Source of the DNA: Craspedostauros australis
Lineage: Eukaryota; Bacillariophyta; Bacillariophyceae; Mastogloiales; Achnanthaceae
Assembly (NCBI GenBank): GCA_026770025.1
Contig: JAMXDE010000011.1
Span: forward strand, 744,001 to 808,000
Reading direction: 5' to 3'
Length of the DNA stretch: 64,000 bases
Under the pieces are notes generated by a model that saw only the letters and a list, made by a program, of their open reading frames with translations, searched no databases and was not told the DNA's origin. How positions within the stretch are numbered: position 1 is the first letter of the stretch; each line of letters starts with the position of its first letter. A program made the translations under genes and the position numbers. Positions 31,160-40,700 of this stretch are shown piece after piece.

Positions 31160-32212
31160 TCAATTCCCCACTGCTACAGCGGCAGTCCTTTTGAAAACAG
31201 CTCTGAAGACCGGGAGGTCTCGTTTCAGCACGCTGATCTCTCTTTCGGTTGGCACGCCAATCAAGTTGTTGTCGTGGTACTCCTCCGTGGACTCCAGTTC
31301 GTCGCAGAAGAATTCCGGCTGCATGCGGAAAGACTCTCTCATCTCATCAAGAACCGATTGAATGTCGGATTGAAGGAAGACGGTGGATCCCTCCGGCATG
31401 TACCGTGCAAGCGTCGTCACCAGCTCTTGCGTCACCACTCTTCGCTTGGCATGCTGCGATTTGAAATGCGGGTCGGGGAACTGGATGGTGACCATCTGAA
31501 GCTTGTCCTTGGCGTCAGCGAGATCCATCAACCGATCCAGGTCGACGTTCGCATTGCAACCAACGAAGGTGAGGAATCCATCCAACCCATGCTTCGACAC
31601 CCGATCCTGGGCATGGCGCACGACGATGGGTCGGATCTCCAGTCCCATGTAGTTGTACTTCCTGGGATACTTGGTAGCAACATCCACAAGGAACCCTCCG
31701 CGGGCACAACCAATGTCCAAGAACATCGGCCGGCTCATGTCATCGAACACGTTGTGTGGCCAATCCTCAGGCAATTCTGTATTCATCTGAAACCGCCGGG
31801 AGAGAGGATTGACGTGCTGACGGCAACGGGACGTTTTGGATTTGGAACGTTCCTCAACGCGGGGGTCGTTCCATGGCGACACGCGATGCGTCGGCGTCTC
31901 TTCTTTGCTTGTTCCTTCCCCATCCTTTGAGCTGGCGTCAGCACTGCCGATGGTCACCTGTGACTCCATGTCCACGTTCACGCCCTGCTGCGATTGTGCT
32001 GAAAACAATCGCGACGATGTACGAGCTTGGTGGATTACTTGGCGATTGGCACTACGCCAGAGTGATCTCGTTGTCGTCGCCGTTTTCACCGTCGAAGGAC
32101 GGAAGGCACGTGCTGCCATGATGGCGCAAGACCACATGATGAAGTGGAGCAACGTCACGACCGATGTTCTCGGATTATTGGATGCGGTTGATCCCAATGA
32201 CATGCTCTCCAA
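31160..32212 (-). CDS. trmB: tRNA (guanine-N7)-methyltransferase, TrmB type, probably plastid-targeted
   Basis: Single exon, 350 residues. The N-terminus has a hydrophobic segment (TLLHFIMWSCAIMAARAFRP) ending in an A-x-A-F motif. This fits the diatom bipartite plastid pre-sequence (signal peptide cleaved before Phe), followed by a Ser/Thr/Arg-rich transit-like stretch to about residue 75. The methyltransferase core follows: MFLDIGCARGGFLVDVA (SAM-binding motif I), YMGLEIRP (motif II), and QFPDPHFKSQHAKRRVV, the hallmark FPDPW-K-HxKRR region of TrmB, here with His in place of Trp. Family knowledge: m7G46 methylation of tRNA variable loops. Plastid location is inference. It is divergent from another methyltransferase gene. 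Confidence 0.88.
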   Translation of the reverse strand: MESMSLGSTASNNPRTSVVTLLHFIMWSCAIMAARAFRPSTVKTATTTRSLWRSANRQVIHQARTSSRLFSAQSQQGVNVDMESQVTIGSADASSKDGEGTSKEETPTHRVSPWNDPRVEERSKSKTSRCRQHVNPLSRRFQMNTELPEDWPHNVFDDMSRPMFLDIGCARGGFLVDVATKYPRKYNYMGLEIRPIVVRHAQDRVSKHGLDGFLTFVGCNANVDLDRLMDLADAKDKLQMVTIQFPDPHFKSQHAKRRVVTQELVTTLARYMPEGSTVFLQSDIQSVLDEMRESFRMQPEFFCDELESTEEYHDNNLIGVPTEREISVLKRDLPVFRAVFKRTAAVAVGN

Positions 32213-32827
32213 ATACCTTATTCTCTTTAGAGTATGTACTGAACTTGTGAAGTATGTTGAGAGGATCTGTATCTCTTGTGCGCTGGCGACGATGAATCGA
32301 TGCCTCTGATGATTCGTCTGATTGTTGAACCCTCGTCAAGTCGAGTCGATTGGAGTCGAGAGTGATCGTCCGAGGTGGGTCGCTGTGCCTTGATGTGGCG
32401 TCGTTTGTCTGTGTCTGTTTCCAACCAAGCACATCGCACTTTGGTGTTTTGTTCTTCTTGGTGTGTTTGTTTTCCACGTTCGTGTTTGTGGTTTCGTGGA
32501 GCTTGAACGGACGTCTGACAGGTGGTTTATTCATTTTCCAGTCAATCACGTCTGAGAAGTTCAGTCACCCGTGATCCGACGCCAGTCACTTTGTTGGCGC
32601 ACTTGATCGCACCTCCTTCGTGGGCGTTGGAGGCAACAGGAAGAGGGTGACCTCCTCCCTCTCTCGTCACCAATGAGGTTTTGCCACTGTCGAACTACGA
32701 CCATTCTGCTGGAGTACACGCACCATACCTACTATACTTGTACCCATACCACTCCAGTGCTACGCTCGTCAACATCATCAACGTTGGCACCTTCGATGTC
32801 TGTAAACAGTGGCCAGGATCACTGAAG
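32213..32827. promoter_or_regulatory. Shared upstream region of two divergent methyltransferase genes
   Basis: 615 bases between the ATGs of two oppositely transcribed genes, so both promoters must be here. No specific element was recognised. An in-frame extension of the right-hand gene up to 32681 lacks an ATG. Confidence 0.55.
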
Positions 32828-33742
32828 ATGGTGGACAGCACACGCGCATCGTCGAGGAAGGCAAGGGTCTACGTCTTCCGCGAGTTTCTGATGCGGACGT
32901 ACGGCGAGTATCTGAAGCCCGGATCCATCGTGCTGGATGCTGCGGGTGGGAAGGGAGACCTGAGCTGGCTGCTGAGGAATGTGGATGCGATCGATTCCAC
33001 CGTCGTCGACCCGCGTGTCGTGAAGGACCACATCTCCAAATCGGTGCGGTATTTGCGTCAGCATCCAGAGGAAGCGCAGAAACGCTGTGTACCTGGACTG
33101 CCAACGTACCAACCGCTCGCAATGCTGCTCCCGAAGCTCGATGCCAACGCAAGGGTGAATGCAAAGACGAATGCAACAATCCACGCAAAGGCCGACGCAT
33201 CCGCAACCACCGAGGATAATGCGGATGATGTTGAATTTTGCATGCCAAAACATCTGAGGATACTCATGACCCAGCAGCTCGTGGATGCAACCAAACGACG
33301 GTTGGAGGATGGCGCAGGTGGCAAGGTTGGGTGGTTGGAATTCTGGGAGGACGCGCTGGAGCAAGGCAAGAAAGCACAGCCGCTCGGATACAGCGAGGAG
33401 CACTTCGTATCAGAGGGACAGATAGATGACGCAGAAGCAGCGTGGGAGACAGTGACAGGGGCCAAGCTGATTGTTGGGTTCCATCCCGATCAGGCTACGG
33501 ATTGCGCCATCGACTTGGCATTGGTATTGGGGATACCATTCTGCGTCGTGCCGTGCTGCGTGTTTCCAAATGAATTTCCAGACAGGGTACATCCAGCCAA
33601 TGGGGGCAAGGTCCGGCTGTATCCCGAACTGTTGCAATATCTCAAGGAAAAGTGCGGTGACACCAGGACGCATGACCTGCCATTCCATTTCTCGACAACA
33701 TCAAAGAACGTGGTCCTCTACACTGTACCCAAGTCGAATTGA
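32828..33742 (+). CDS. Uncharacterised SAM-dependent methyltransferase-like protein
   Basis: 304 residues from the ATG at 32828. An N-terminal helix (ARVYVFREFLMRTYG) leads to a Rossmann-type motif I, VLDAAGGKGDLSWLL, then TVVDPR. The middle is variable with an Ala/Asn/Lys-rich insert (about residues 110-135). The C-terminal half carries LIVGFHPDQATDCAIDLAL and PFCVVPCCVFP. This pair, an HPDQAT loop and a PCCVF strand, marks a eukaryotic family of predicted methyltransferases; no substrate is known to me. No organelle pre-sequence is evident. The gene is convergent with NPRL2. Confidence 0.8.
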   Translation: MVDSTRASSRKARVYVFREFLMRTYGEYLKPGSIVLDAAGGKGDLSWLLRNVDAIDSTVVDPRVVKDHISKSVRYLRQHPEEAQKRCVPGLPTYQPLAMLLPKLDANARVNAKTNATIHAKADASATTEDNADDVEFCMPKHLRILMTQQLVDATKRRLEDGAGGKVGWLEFWEDALEQGKKAQPLGYSEEHFVSEGQIDDAEAAWETVTGAKLIVGFHPDQATDCAIDLALVLGIPFCVVPCCVFPNEFPDRVHPANGGKVRLYPELLQYLKEKCGDTRTHDLPFHFSTTSKNVVLYTVPKSN

Positions 33743-33967
33743 TGTTGAAGGATCTGTCTCAAGACGACCAGAACGCGCAGACACGTTGTCTCGTTCGCGA
33801 GGATTGTGCTATGCCTATCTCTACATGCAGTCTACTTCACCATGTCAAGAGTGGATTGTGGTCACCACAGTAACCTCCACACGCTGCTGGACTACACGAC
33901 TGCCATTCGACCATGATGCTCGGCTCCATCCTCTATTCTACTCGGCACTACTAGTATACCATCCTCG

Positions 33968-36900
33968 TCATTTGGGAGAGTCCGTGGCGACGTACATCGA
34001 CGCCACAGTCCAGCCATGCGATTCCACCAGCTTGATGAGATCTTCGAGCGGACTTTCAAAGTCCGACACCAACTCGTCGTCGCATCTGCTGCCATCCATC
34101 TTGGAGGCCACGCGTCCCGCCAGCTCCTTCGCCCTGCTCCTTCGCATCTCCTTGCTCGTATCCATGGACAATCGCCTCGTGAGGCTCGTGGTAGTGGGAA
34201 AGTCTTCGACGCTGCTCGATTGGTGTAGAAACGCTGCCGAGAGCGGCGACGCAGGCGAATCGCGCATGGCGACGGGGAAGTTGTGCACGCGGCGGATCAG
34301 GCCGTGGATGAGACCGAAGGACGTGAAGCGCTTGTGATCGATGTTTTCAAACACTTCGTCCCAGTTCCATTTCGACGGTTCCTTGGGTTGCATGGCATTC
34401 AGTTGATCCAAATGAGTGCTGGTCTTGGAGGGTGATGCTGATCCGGCCATCCTCTCGCTGGTGTCCTGCGGGTAATACAAGTTGCCACCGTGATCGCCTG
34501 AGTCGCTGAATGTACCTGGTGACAGAGGGTACGGAAGGTTCGTCGACGCGCGCTGCATCAGCGATCGGTTGCTGCTGTTCGGGCGGTGCTCCTTCGAATC
34601 GGCCGTCGCAACTTCCTTCGTCAATTGGATCCACATGTCACCGAAGGACGCGTCGCGCGTGCATGCTGCGTACAGTTCCGCGATGGCCGGCTTGTACTTG
34701 CTGGCGGCGTGCTTCGTCGGCGATGCCAATGCCACGGGTCTTCCCTTGTCCAGCGACCTCGGACGTGCGGTAGGGGTGGCGCGGCCCACGATGTTGTTGA
34801 AGCCCGCACCGCCAAAGTTGACCCTACGAGAAGGAAAGGACGTCGACGTGGCCACTTGCGACGGGCTGGCCAGAGGGGAAGTGCCGGGCGACAGATTGCC
34901 ACCTCGAATCCCAGTCGGTAGGATGGGTCGGATCGGATTGGAAGTCACGGACTGGACCGGGAAGGCGGTTCTGTTGCTGCGATCCTTCAGGACGTAGTCG
35001 GCGGCCTTCTGCAGGAGCTTCGGTTCGTTGCCCGCGATCAGGGAGGTTGCGCGTTCTGTGAATTCGTACCTGTTCGTGTACATGAAGATGTCGACGAGCT
35101 CAATGATGTCGTGGTACTTGAGGACTCCGAGGCAGGCACGGACGATCTGCAGGTCCACCTCGCCGATCTTGGATATTTGTATGGCATTTCGCATGCCGTC
35201 GATGTGCTGGATGACCCACTGGATGGCGAGGTCCCAGTGGTACAGCTCGATGTGCAGATTCTCGCCGAGGAGGATGGGCACGGCGTGGTCGGAGATCGCC
35301 ACGGTCTCTGATTTTGGCGGTCTGTACACCTTGAGGTTGATAGTGCTGGACGGGGTGGCGACGAAGTTGCATTCCCACCTGGTGGAATTGAGGGAGATGA
35401 GGATCCGATCGAGGGATGCTTGAATTCCGCTGCGCAGCTCCGGCTTGGACAGGAACCCTGCCTCCTCCTCCATGCTCTGCCACGTGAGCGCCAGCTGCTT
35501 GAGCAACGGCCTGTACGGTCTTGGGTCCGCGGCGCGTCGCAGCACGAAGCCAACGCAAAAGAGTAGAGCATTGCGGGTGTAACTTTCATCACTTATCATA
35601 GTTGGTCGAGTAAGTATGTGCATGGCGTGGGTTGAAAGGCTCATGATGTGACCAGCGAGCTCACTGCCAGTGACGATGATGTATTGTGATGTTGATTCGA
35701 AGATGGTTGGATGGTCCTGATGCTCCACCTCGTCAGGTTGTTGTTGCTGTTGTTGTTGGAGGTGCAGCGGCACTGTTTCGTTGGTGGCGGTGCTGCTGCC
35801 ATTGACGGTGGTTTTGTTGTTGTTGGTGGTGGTGGTGGAGGTGTTGATGTGGATGTTTTCGGCATCGTGATGATTGCCATTGCGTTTTGTTCCGTTGGTC
35901 GTCGATGACGACGATGTTCCATTGGTGGTACGTTGTTGTTGCTGTTGTCTGGCGTCTCTGAATTTGCCTTGCGAAGATTGTTGCAAGCCAAGACCATGGA
36001 GATTGCCATTGCTGTCTGGTTTCGAGGAATTGGTCAAGAAACTGTCAGTGTTGGTGGTGACGGAGCTACCGTCCAAACCAACACTCGCAGTCGACTCAAT
36101 GTCGTCATCTTCGTCATCGTCATCGCTCGAGCTGACCATTTGGTGTTTGTAGCCATCGAACGTTTGCGATAGCATCGTGTGTATTCGTTGGCTGTTGATC
36201 GATATGTCCTGCTCCATGAACCCTGCGGGACTCTGGAAGCACATTTTGGGACCGACCTTGATGTCGAATTCTGCGTAGAAACAGCAAAGCAGCGGACACT
36301 TTTCGGGAGGTCTGGGCTGCGGCAGCGGAAGGTCGCATTCGAGTATCCGGTGCAATGCGACGTTCGATGGATGAGACGCTGAATCGATCCCGTCATGCGC
36401 TGCCGATTGCTGTGTGGATGCAGCGGCATCACCTCCATCAGCGTGGAAGGAGGATGACGCAGTTGGCGTTCCCGGAATCCCACCTCCGACAGTATTTGAA
36501 GCTGCTCGTCTCAATGAGGGGATCGGCATGCTGCCGTCGACGTTGTCGTCGCTTTTGGTTGGATGAATGACGTGCTTGCTGATGATGGGTTTGCGAGGCG
36601 TGGTGCTCGGCGTGGTTGGAGGATGAGGCAGAGATGGTGGCAAGCCGTGCAGCGAACCAGCCGTGCTCAGATCGTGCGGTTGTCGCGATTCCGTCTCTAC
36701 GAGTGGAGCTGCGCTCTGGCCATGCCCATGTTTGTGATCGTGAGTGCGGCTGCTGCTGTGCGTATGGCTCTTGGCGGACAGTGTGGGTGATGTCAACTGT
36801 GATGTCAATGGTAATGCCAGCGAATGCGTTCTCCTCGGACTCAGCAGTCTCGGGCTCCAATCTCTCGTTGTTGGCAGCTGCTTTGGCTGTAACAAGGATG

Positions 36901-37234
36901 ATGAAGAAGAAGACGGCGATCGTGGTGGCTGTAATCTCGCTCGTGATGGCAATGATCCTTGCCGAGCAGCTGGGTTGGAGGGGAGCTTCGCTTTTGATGG
37001 TTCGTCTTTGATTGCTGATTGATCACAACTGCTGCTGCTGCTATTAGTGGGGTTGTTGCGGTTGGCAGCTTCTACAGATTGTTGCTTTTGTTGGGCAGTT
37101 GATGTTGATGCTGTTGATGCTGTTGCTGTTGATGCTGTTGCTGTTGTGACTGGAGGAGGTGTCTGTGTTGATGATGTTGATGTCATCGGCACGAGGTCTT
37201 TGTCTTGTGCCTCTGACACATGCACTTGCGACAT
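33968..37234 (-). CDS. NPRL2: NPRL2 (GATOR1 complex subunit), greatly extended
   Basis: Single exon, 1,088 residues from the ATG at 37234; the frame is open to 37462 but the added part looks untranslated. Residues 1-310 are Ser/Thr/Pro/Gln-rich and disordered. The NPR2 core starts at CPLLCCFYAEFDIKVGPKMC (about 315). It is interrupted by roughly 170 residues of Asp/Ser/Asn/Thr/Gln-rich insert and resumes at QYIIVTGSELAG. Then follow YTRNALLFCVGFV, ELYHWDLAIQWVIQHIDGMR and KISKIGEVDLQIVRACL, and near the C-terminus FTSFGLIHGLIRRVHNFPV. All these blocks have direct counterparts in animal and yeast NPRL2. Animal NPRL2 is about 380 residues. Family knowledge: with NPRL3 and DEPDC5 it forms GATOR1, the GAP for Rag GTPases that restrains TORC1 when amino acids are scarce. 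Confidence 0.9.
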   Translation of the reverse strand: MSQVHVSEAQDKDLVPMTSTSSTQTPPPVTTATASTATASTASTSTAQQKQQSVEAANRNNPTNSSSSSCDQSAIKDEPSKAKLPSNPAARQGSLPSRARLQPPRSPSSSSSSLLQPKQLPTTRDWSPRLLSPRRTHSLALPLTSQLTSPTLSAKSHTHSSSRTHDHKHGHGQSAAPLVETESRQPHDLSTAGSLHGLPPSLPHPPTTPSTTPRKPIISKHVIHPTKSDDNVDGSMPIPSLRRAASNTVGGGIPGTPTASSSFHADGGDAAASTQQSAAHDGIDSASHPSNVALHRILECDLPLPQPRPPEKCPLLCCFYAEFDIKVGPKMCFQSPAGFMEQDISINSQRIHTMLSQTFDGYKHQMVSSSDDDDEDDDIESTASVGLDGSSVTTNTDSFLTNSSKPDSNGNLHGLGLQQSSQGKFRDARQQQQQRTTNGTSSSSTTNGTKRNGNHHDAENIHINTSTTTTNNNKTTVNGSSTATNETVPLHLQQQQQQQPDEVEHQDHPTIFESTSQYIIVTGSELAGHIMSLSTHAMHILTRPTMISDESYTRNALLFCVGFVLRRAADPRPYRPLLKQLALTWQSMEEEAGFLSKPELRSGIQASLDRILISLNSTRWECNFVATPSSTINLKVYRPPKSETVAISDHAVPILLGENLHIELYHWDLAIQWVIQHIDGMRNAIQISKIGEVDLQIVRACLGVLKYHDIIELVDIFMYTNRYEFTERATSLIAGNEPKLLQKAADYVLKDRSNRTAFPVQSVTSNPIRPILPTGIRGGNLSPGTSPLASPSQVATSTSFPSRRVNFGGAGFNNIVGRATPTARPRSLDKGRPVALASPTKHAASKYKPAIAELYAACTRDASFGDMWIQLTKEVATADSKEHRPNSSNRSLMQRASTNLPYPLSPGTFSDSGDHGGNLYYPQDTSERMAGSASPSKTSTHLDQLNAMQPKEPSKWNWDEVFENIDHKRFTSFGLIHGLIRRVHNFPVAMRDSPASPLSAAFLHQSSSVEDFPTTTSLTRRLSMDTSKEMRRSRAKELAGRVASKMDGSRCDDELVSDFESPLEDLIKLVESHGWTVASMYVATDSPK

Positions 37235-37709
37235 ACTGCCTTGCGATGCTCGTTTGACACGTATTACCGGCTGCAGGTACGCTGCTCGTAGCCTGCGCGC
37301 CTGGTGATGCAAGGCGCTTGCGCTCTTGTTATTACGCCTTGGCTCTCTGATGTCCTCGTGGATACGGTACCTACTCGTGAGACATAAGTACATACTCGTG
37401 CGCCTCACAATGAACGCCGGACATGCCTTCGTAGCGACACCACAAGCTCGTCCTTCGCGCAAAAATCACGGCGGCCCTCCTCCCCCCAACGCCATTGTCA
37501 TGTGTTTGGCGTTTCCATCGTGTTCATCTCTTGGCCCAACAAGAAGCACATCAAACCTGACTGATTGCAGTCTTGTTTCCTCGTGGATGAATCACCAATT
37601 GTCTCTAGTTTGGGTCCCTTAGACTTGGGTTATTACCGTTGACGAAGCGTCACATTGCGTCGGCGGACGTATTACCAGTACTCGCATGATGGAGCATGGT
37701 AACAGAGTT
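37235..37709. other. Intergenic between two minus-strand genes
   Basis: Presumed promoter and 5' UTR of NPRL2 and 3' UTR of the DUF726 gene. Nothing else seen. Confidence 0.55.
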
Positions 37710-40700
37710 CTATGACGAGTACTCGAGCTTACGTGAGATGCTTGCGGTGCGCTGAACCTGCGGTGCTGCAACTGCGATGCCGGGCTGCGATCCGTCCGGC
37801 CTTGTCGATGCTGTTGCATTCGTCGCGGATGAGGCGGTTGGAGCAGGCGGTGCCGCGGAAGACGACGATCGCAAAGGATGGCCCAGGCGGATTCGTTCCA
37901 AGACCTTGCCCGTCATGGTGCAGTAGCTTTCGTGGCCGGGCACCAAATCCGAGACATCGAAGTTCTCCACGCCTGGGACTTTGACGGCGCATGTGCCGCA
38001 CACCGGCCGCAGCACCTCGGCGTTGCTGTCGAGGCCACCGACTCGGAACCGCTTGGATCGGAACATTACGGAAAGGATCATGTCCGTCGTCGAGTAACAA
38101 TTCACAAGCCTTCCTGACACTACCTGTCGGCATGCTCGCCACGACGCCAAGCTCAGGTGGTTGGGGAGCCCCATCAGGATGGCGTCCTCCACGATGCTCG
38201 CGGGTTCTCGCATCCCGTGGAATTTCTTGTCCATCGTGCTGCATCTCTTTTCGTCCGCGGTGCTCAGTTTGCCCTCGGCTCTTCCCTGCAGGAGTTCCTG
38301 ATGCTCCTCCCAGTCTTCCTGGAATCGCGCCAGCTCCTTCAAGCAGTTGTAGATGATGCGTCCGCCGAACGAAAACCCGATCAGCGTCACCGGGCGGCGT
38401 CCGGCCTTGCTGAACAGGAGCGTTCTGGCAAGCTCCTTTCCAGCGCCGTCCGCGCGCTCGACTGCCAGCGTCCAATCTCCATCGATCATGTTCGCGACGT
38501 GGACGAGGTAGGCGGGCATGGCGATGGCCGCGAGCAGACCGTTCATGGCCGTCTGCTTTAGGAGGTGCTTTGTTGCGCTGCTCATCATGTCAATGGCCAT
38601 ATCCATCACGCAATCGTGAATCGTCTTCAGCAGCCTGCTCTCCCAACGCACAGTGTAGAGCTCTCCACCGTACTTGGACTTGAAGTCCCACACGGTCGGC
38701 AGGTGCTTCGGCAGCTTCTGCTGCTGCTTCTTATGCTCGGCAAGATGCTCATCGTCAAGATCGGCCGATGACACGTCCTCCCATCCCGTGGAGTCATTCG
38801 ATGTCGTTTCTCGAAGTGACGCTGCTGCCGGTCGACCAAACTCCGACACGTCCTCCCCCCTCATCGTCGACAGCTCCGCTCCGCGCAGGCTTCGCATGCT
38901 ACCACTGGCACTGAAACTTCCGGTGCTCGCTCTGTTTCCGTTGCCATCACCGGCCGCAGCATCGTCACCACCATCATCATCGTCGTCGTCGCCAGGCTCG
39001 TCGTCATTGCCGGCAGCACGATTCTTGGCACCACGTCGGCGGAAGCGGCCCTTCGTGCGATTCTTCCATCCTTTGCGCATCCGTTCCAACGGGTTGGCCT
39101 CCTTCTCGACATCCGGCTCCTTCTTGGGAGCCACGCTGTTGTAGCCGAGCTCCACGAACAATCCATCGACCACTTCTTCTTGCTCCAACGTGAGGCTCCA
39201 CTGTTCGTGCGGCTTGTTCAGAATCGGATACAGATGGTCCGGATCCGTGCCGTATTTCTGGCGCAGCACATCCCACAATCTATCCTCCTCTCCCTTCCAG
39301 CATGCCAAGATCTTGGCACATTTCGGGACGTGCTCGGGGCTGTGCACGGCATAGAACCGTTCAAGCAGCTCCAATCGGCTGGTAAGGCGCGGTCTCGTCG
39401 GCTGCACACCCCAAGGTCTCTGATAGTCGTAGCTATCTGTCAGCCAACCAGAGATGCAGATGACGCTGAAGAGGTCAGCTTCGATATCTTGCTTGTCATT
39501 CTCAAGGTCGCTGTTCTGATGCTTCCCTTTCTTCACCAAACCTGGCTTCGACGCACCCCCTTTGCCATCTCCCGCGCTGCCTCCTCCGGAATGCCTTCCG
39601 TTCTTTTCCTTGCAAAAGTCGAACTCCGTCAGGCCCTGCGTCCGTCGCTGCATCTTGTACGCCGCGAGACCTCCACCCCCAACACCGAAGATGGTCGATA
39701 TGGGAGTGGTCAGCGCAGCGGCTGTTGCGGTTGCTCCCAGCATGCTTGACGCAGCTCCAGCAATCGCGAAGGCCGCGGTTCCGCTGCTGAGAGCGAAGAC
39801 GGCACCAGCGATCAGCCCCGCAGACCCGATTTTGACACCGCGCACGATCTGTTCGCGGGTTATGCCGCTCTTCCTTGGCTTGCTGCTTCCATCTGTTCTC
39901 GTTGCGTTGCTGGCGGCACCGGCGTTGCTCCCGGCTGCTCCTTTGGCACTTGGTGATCCTGAGAGCAAGATGATCCTGTGTGCGATGCTGCTCTCCAACG
40001 ACTCGAACTTGCGTGTGGCGCGTATCAGCAACGTATCGTAGTCAGCCTTGCCTCTGGCGCGTTGCTTGGATGGAGTGTCGGTGAGGTCGCTGCTGCGTTC
40101 CATCGCACTCTCGAGTTCGTCGTGTTGCATGTCACGTGCCAGGACCAAAACACCAAGCTTCTTGACGACGTGCCGGATGCGCGCATCGTACCCGACCTCG
40201 CTGGAGAGCAAGTGCTGCAGCAAGAACAAGGAGAGACACCGGATGCCCGCACCTGGTGTGAGTGATTCCAAAAAGGGTCTGAGGACTTCGTCTTCACCGA
40301 ATTCCGATGGCAAGTCGTGCAAATCGGAAAGGCTTTCGAAGGAGGATCCCAAATCGGATTGCGAACCATCGGAGTCAGATCTTTCCAAAGCCGGTGATGC
40401 TGATGTGCGGGTTTCTTCGTGGGTGCCTCTGCGTGATTGCCCATTCTGCTTGTTCGCTGCGTTGATTTTATCTTTGGGTTTGGGTGGCACCAAGACATCA
40501 GCGAGCATGGGGATGAAGGCCTTGCCGACCGTTCCTTCCAGCAGGAGGAGATCAGACGATTGGATCAAAAGCTTGCACATGACATGATACCGCCGACGTC
40601 TATGTCGACGCTTGGCCAGAATGATCTTCTCCTTTGACTTCGACTTTGTCCACATCAGTGACGATGAGTTTCGCTTCGATGGCGTATTGGAAATGGACGT

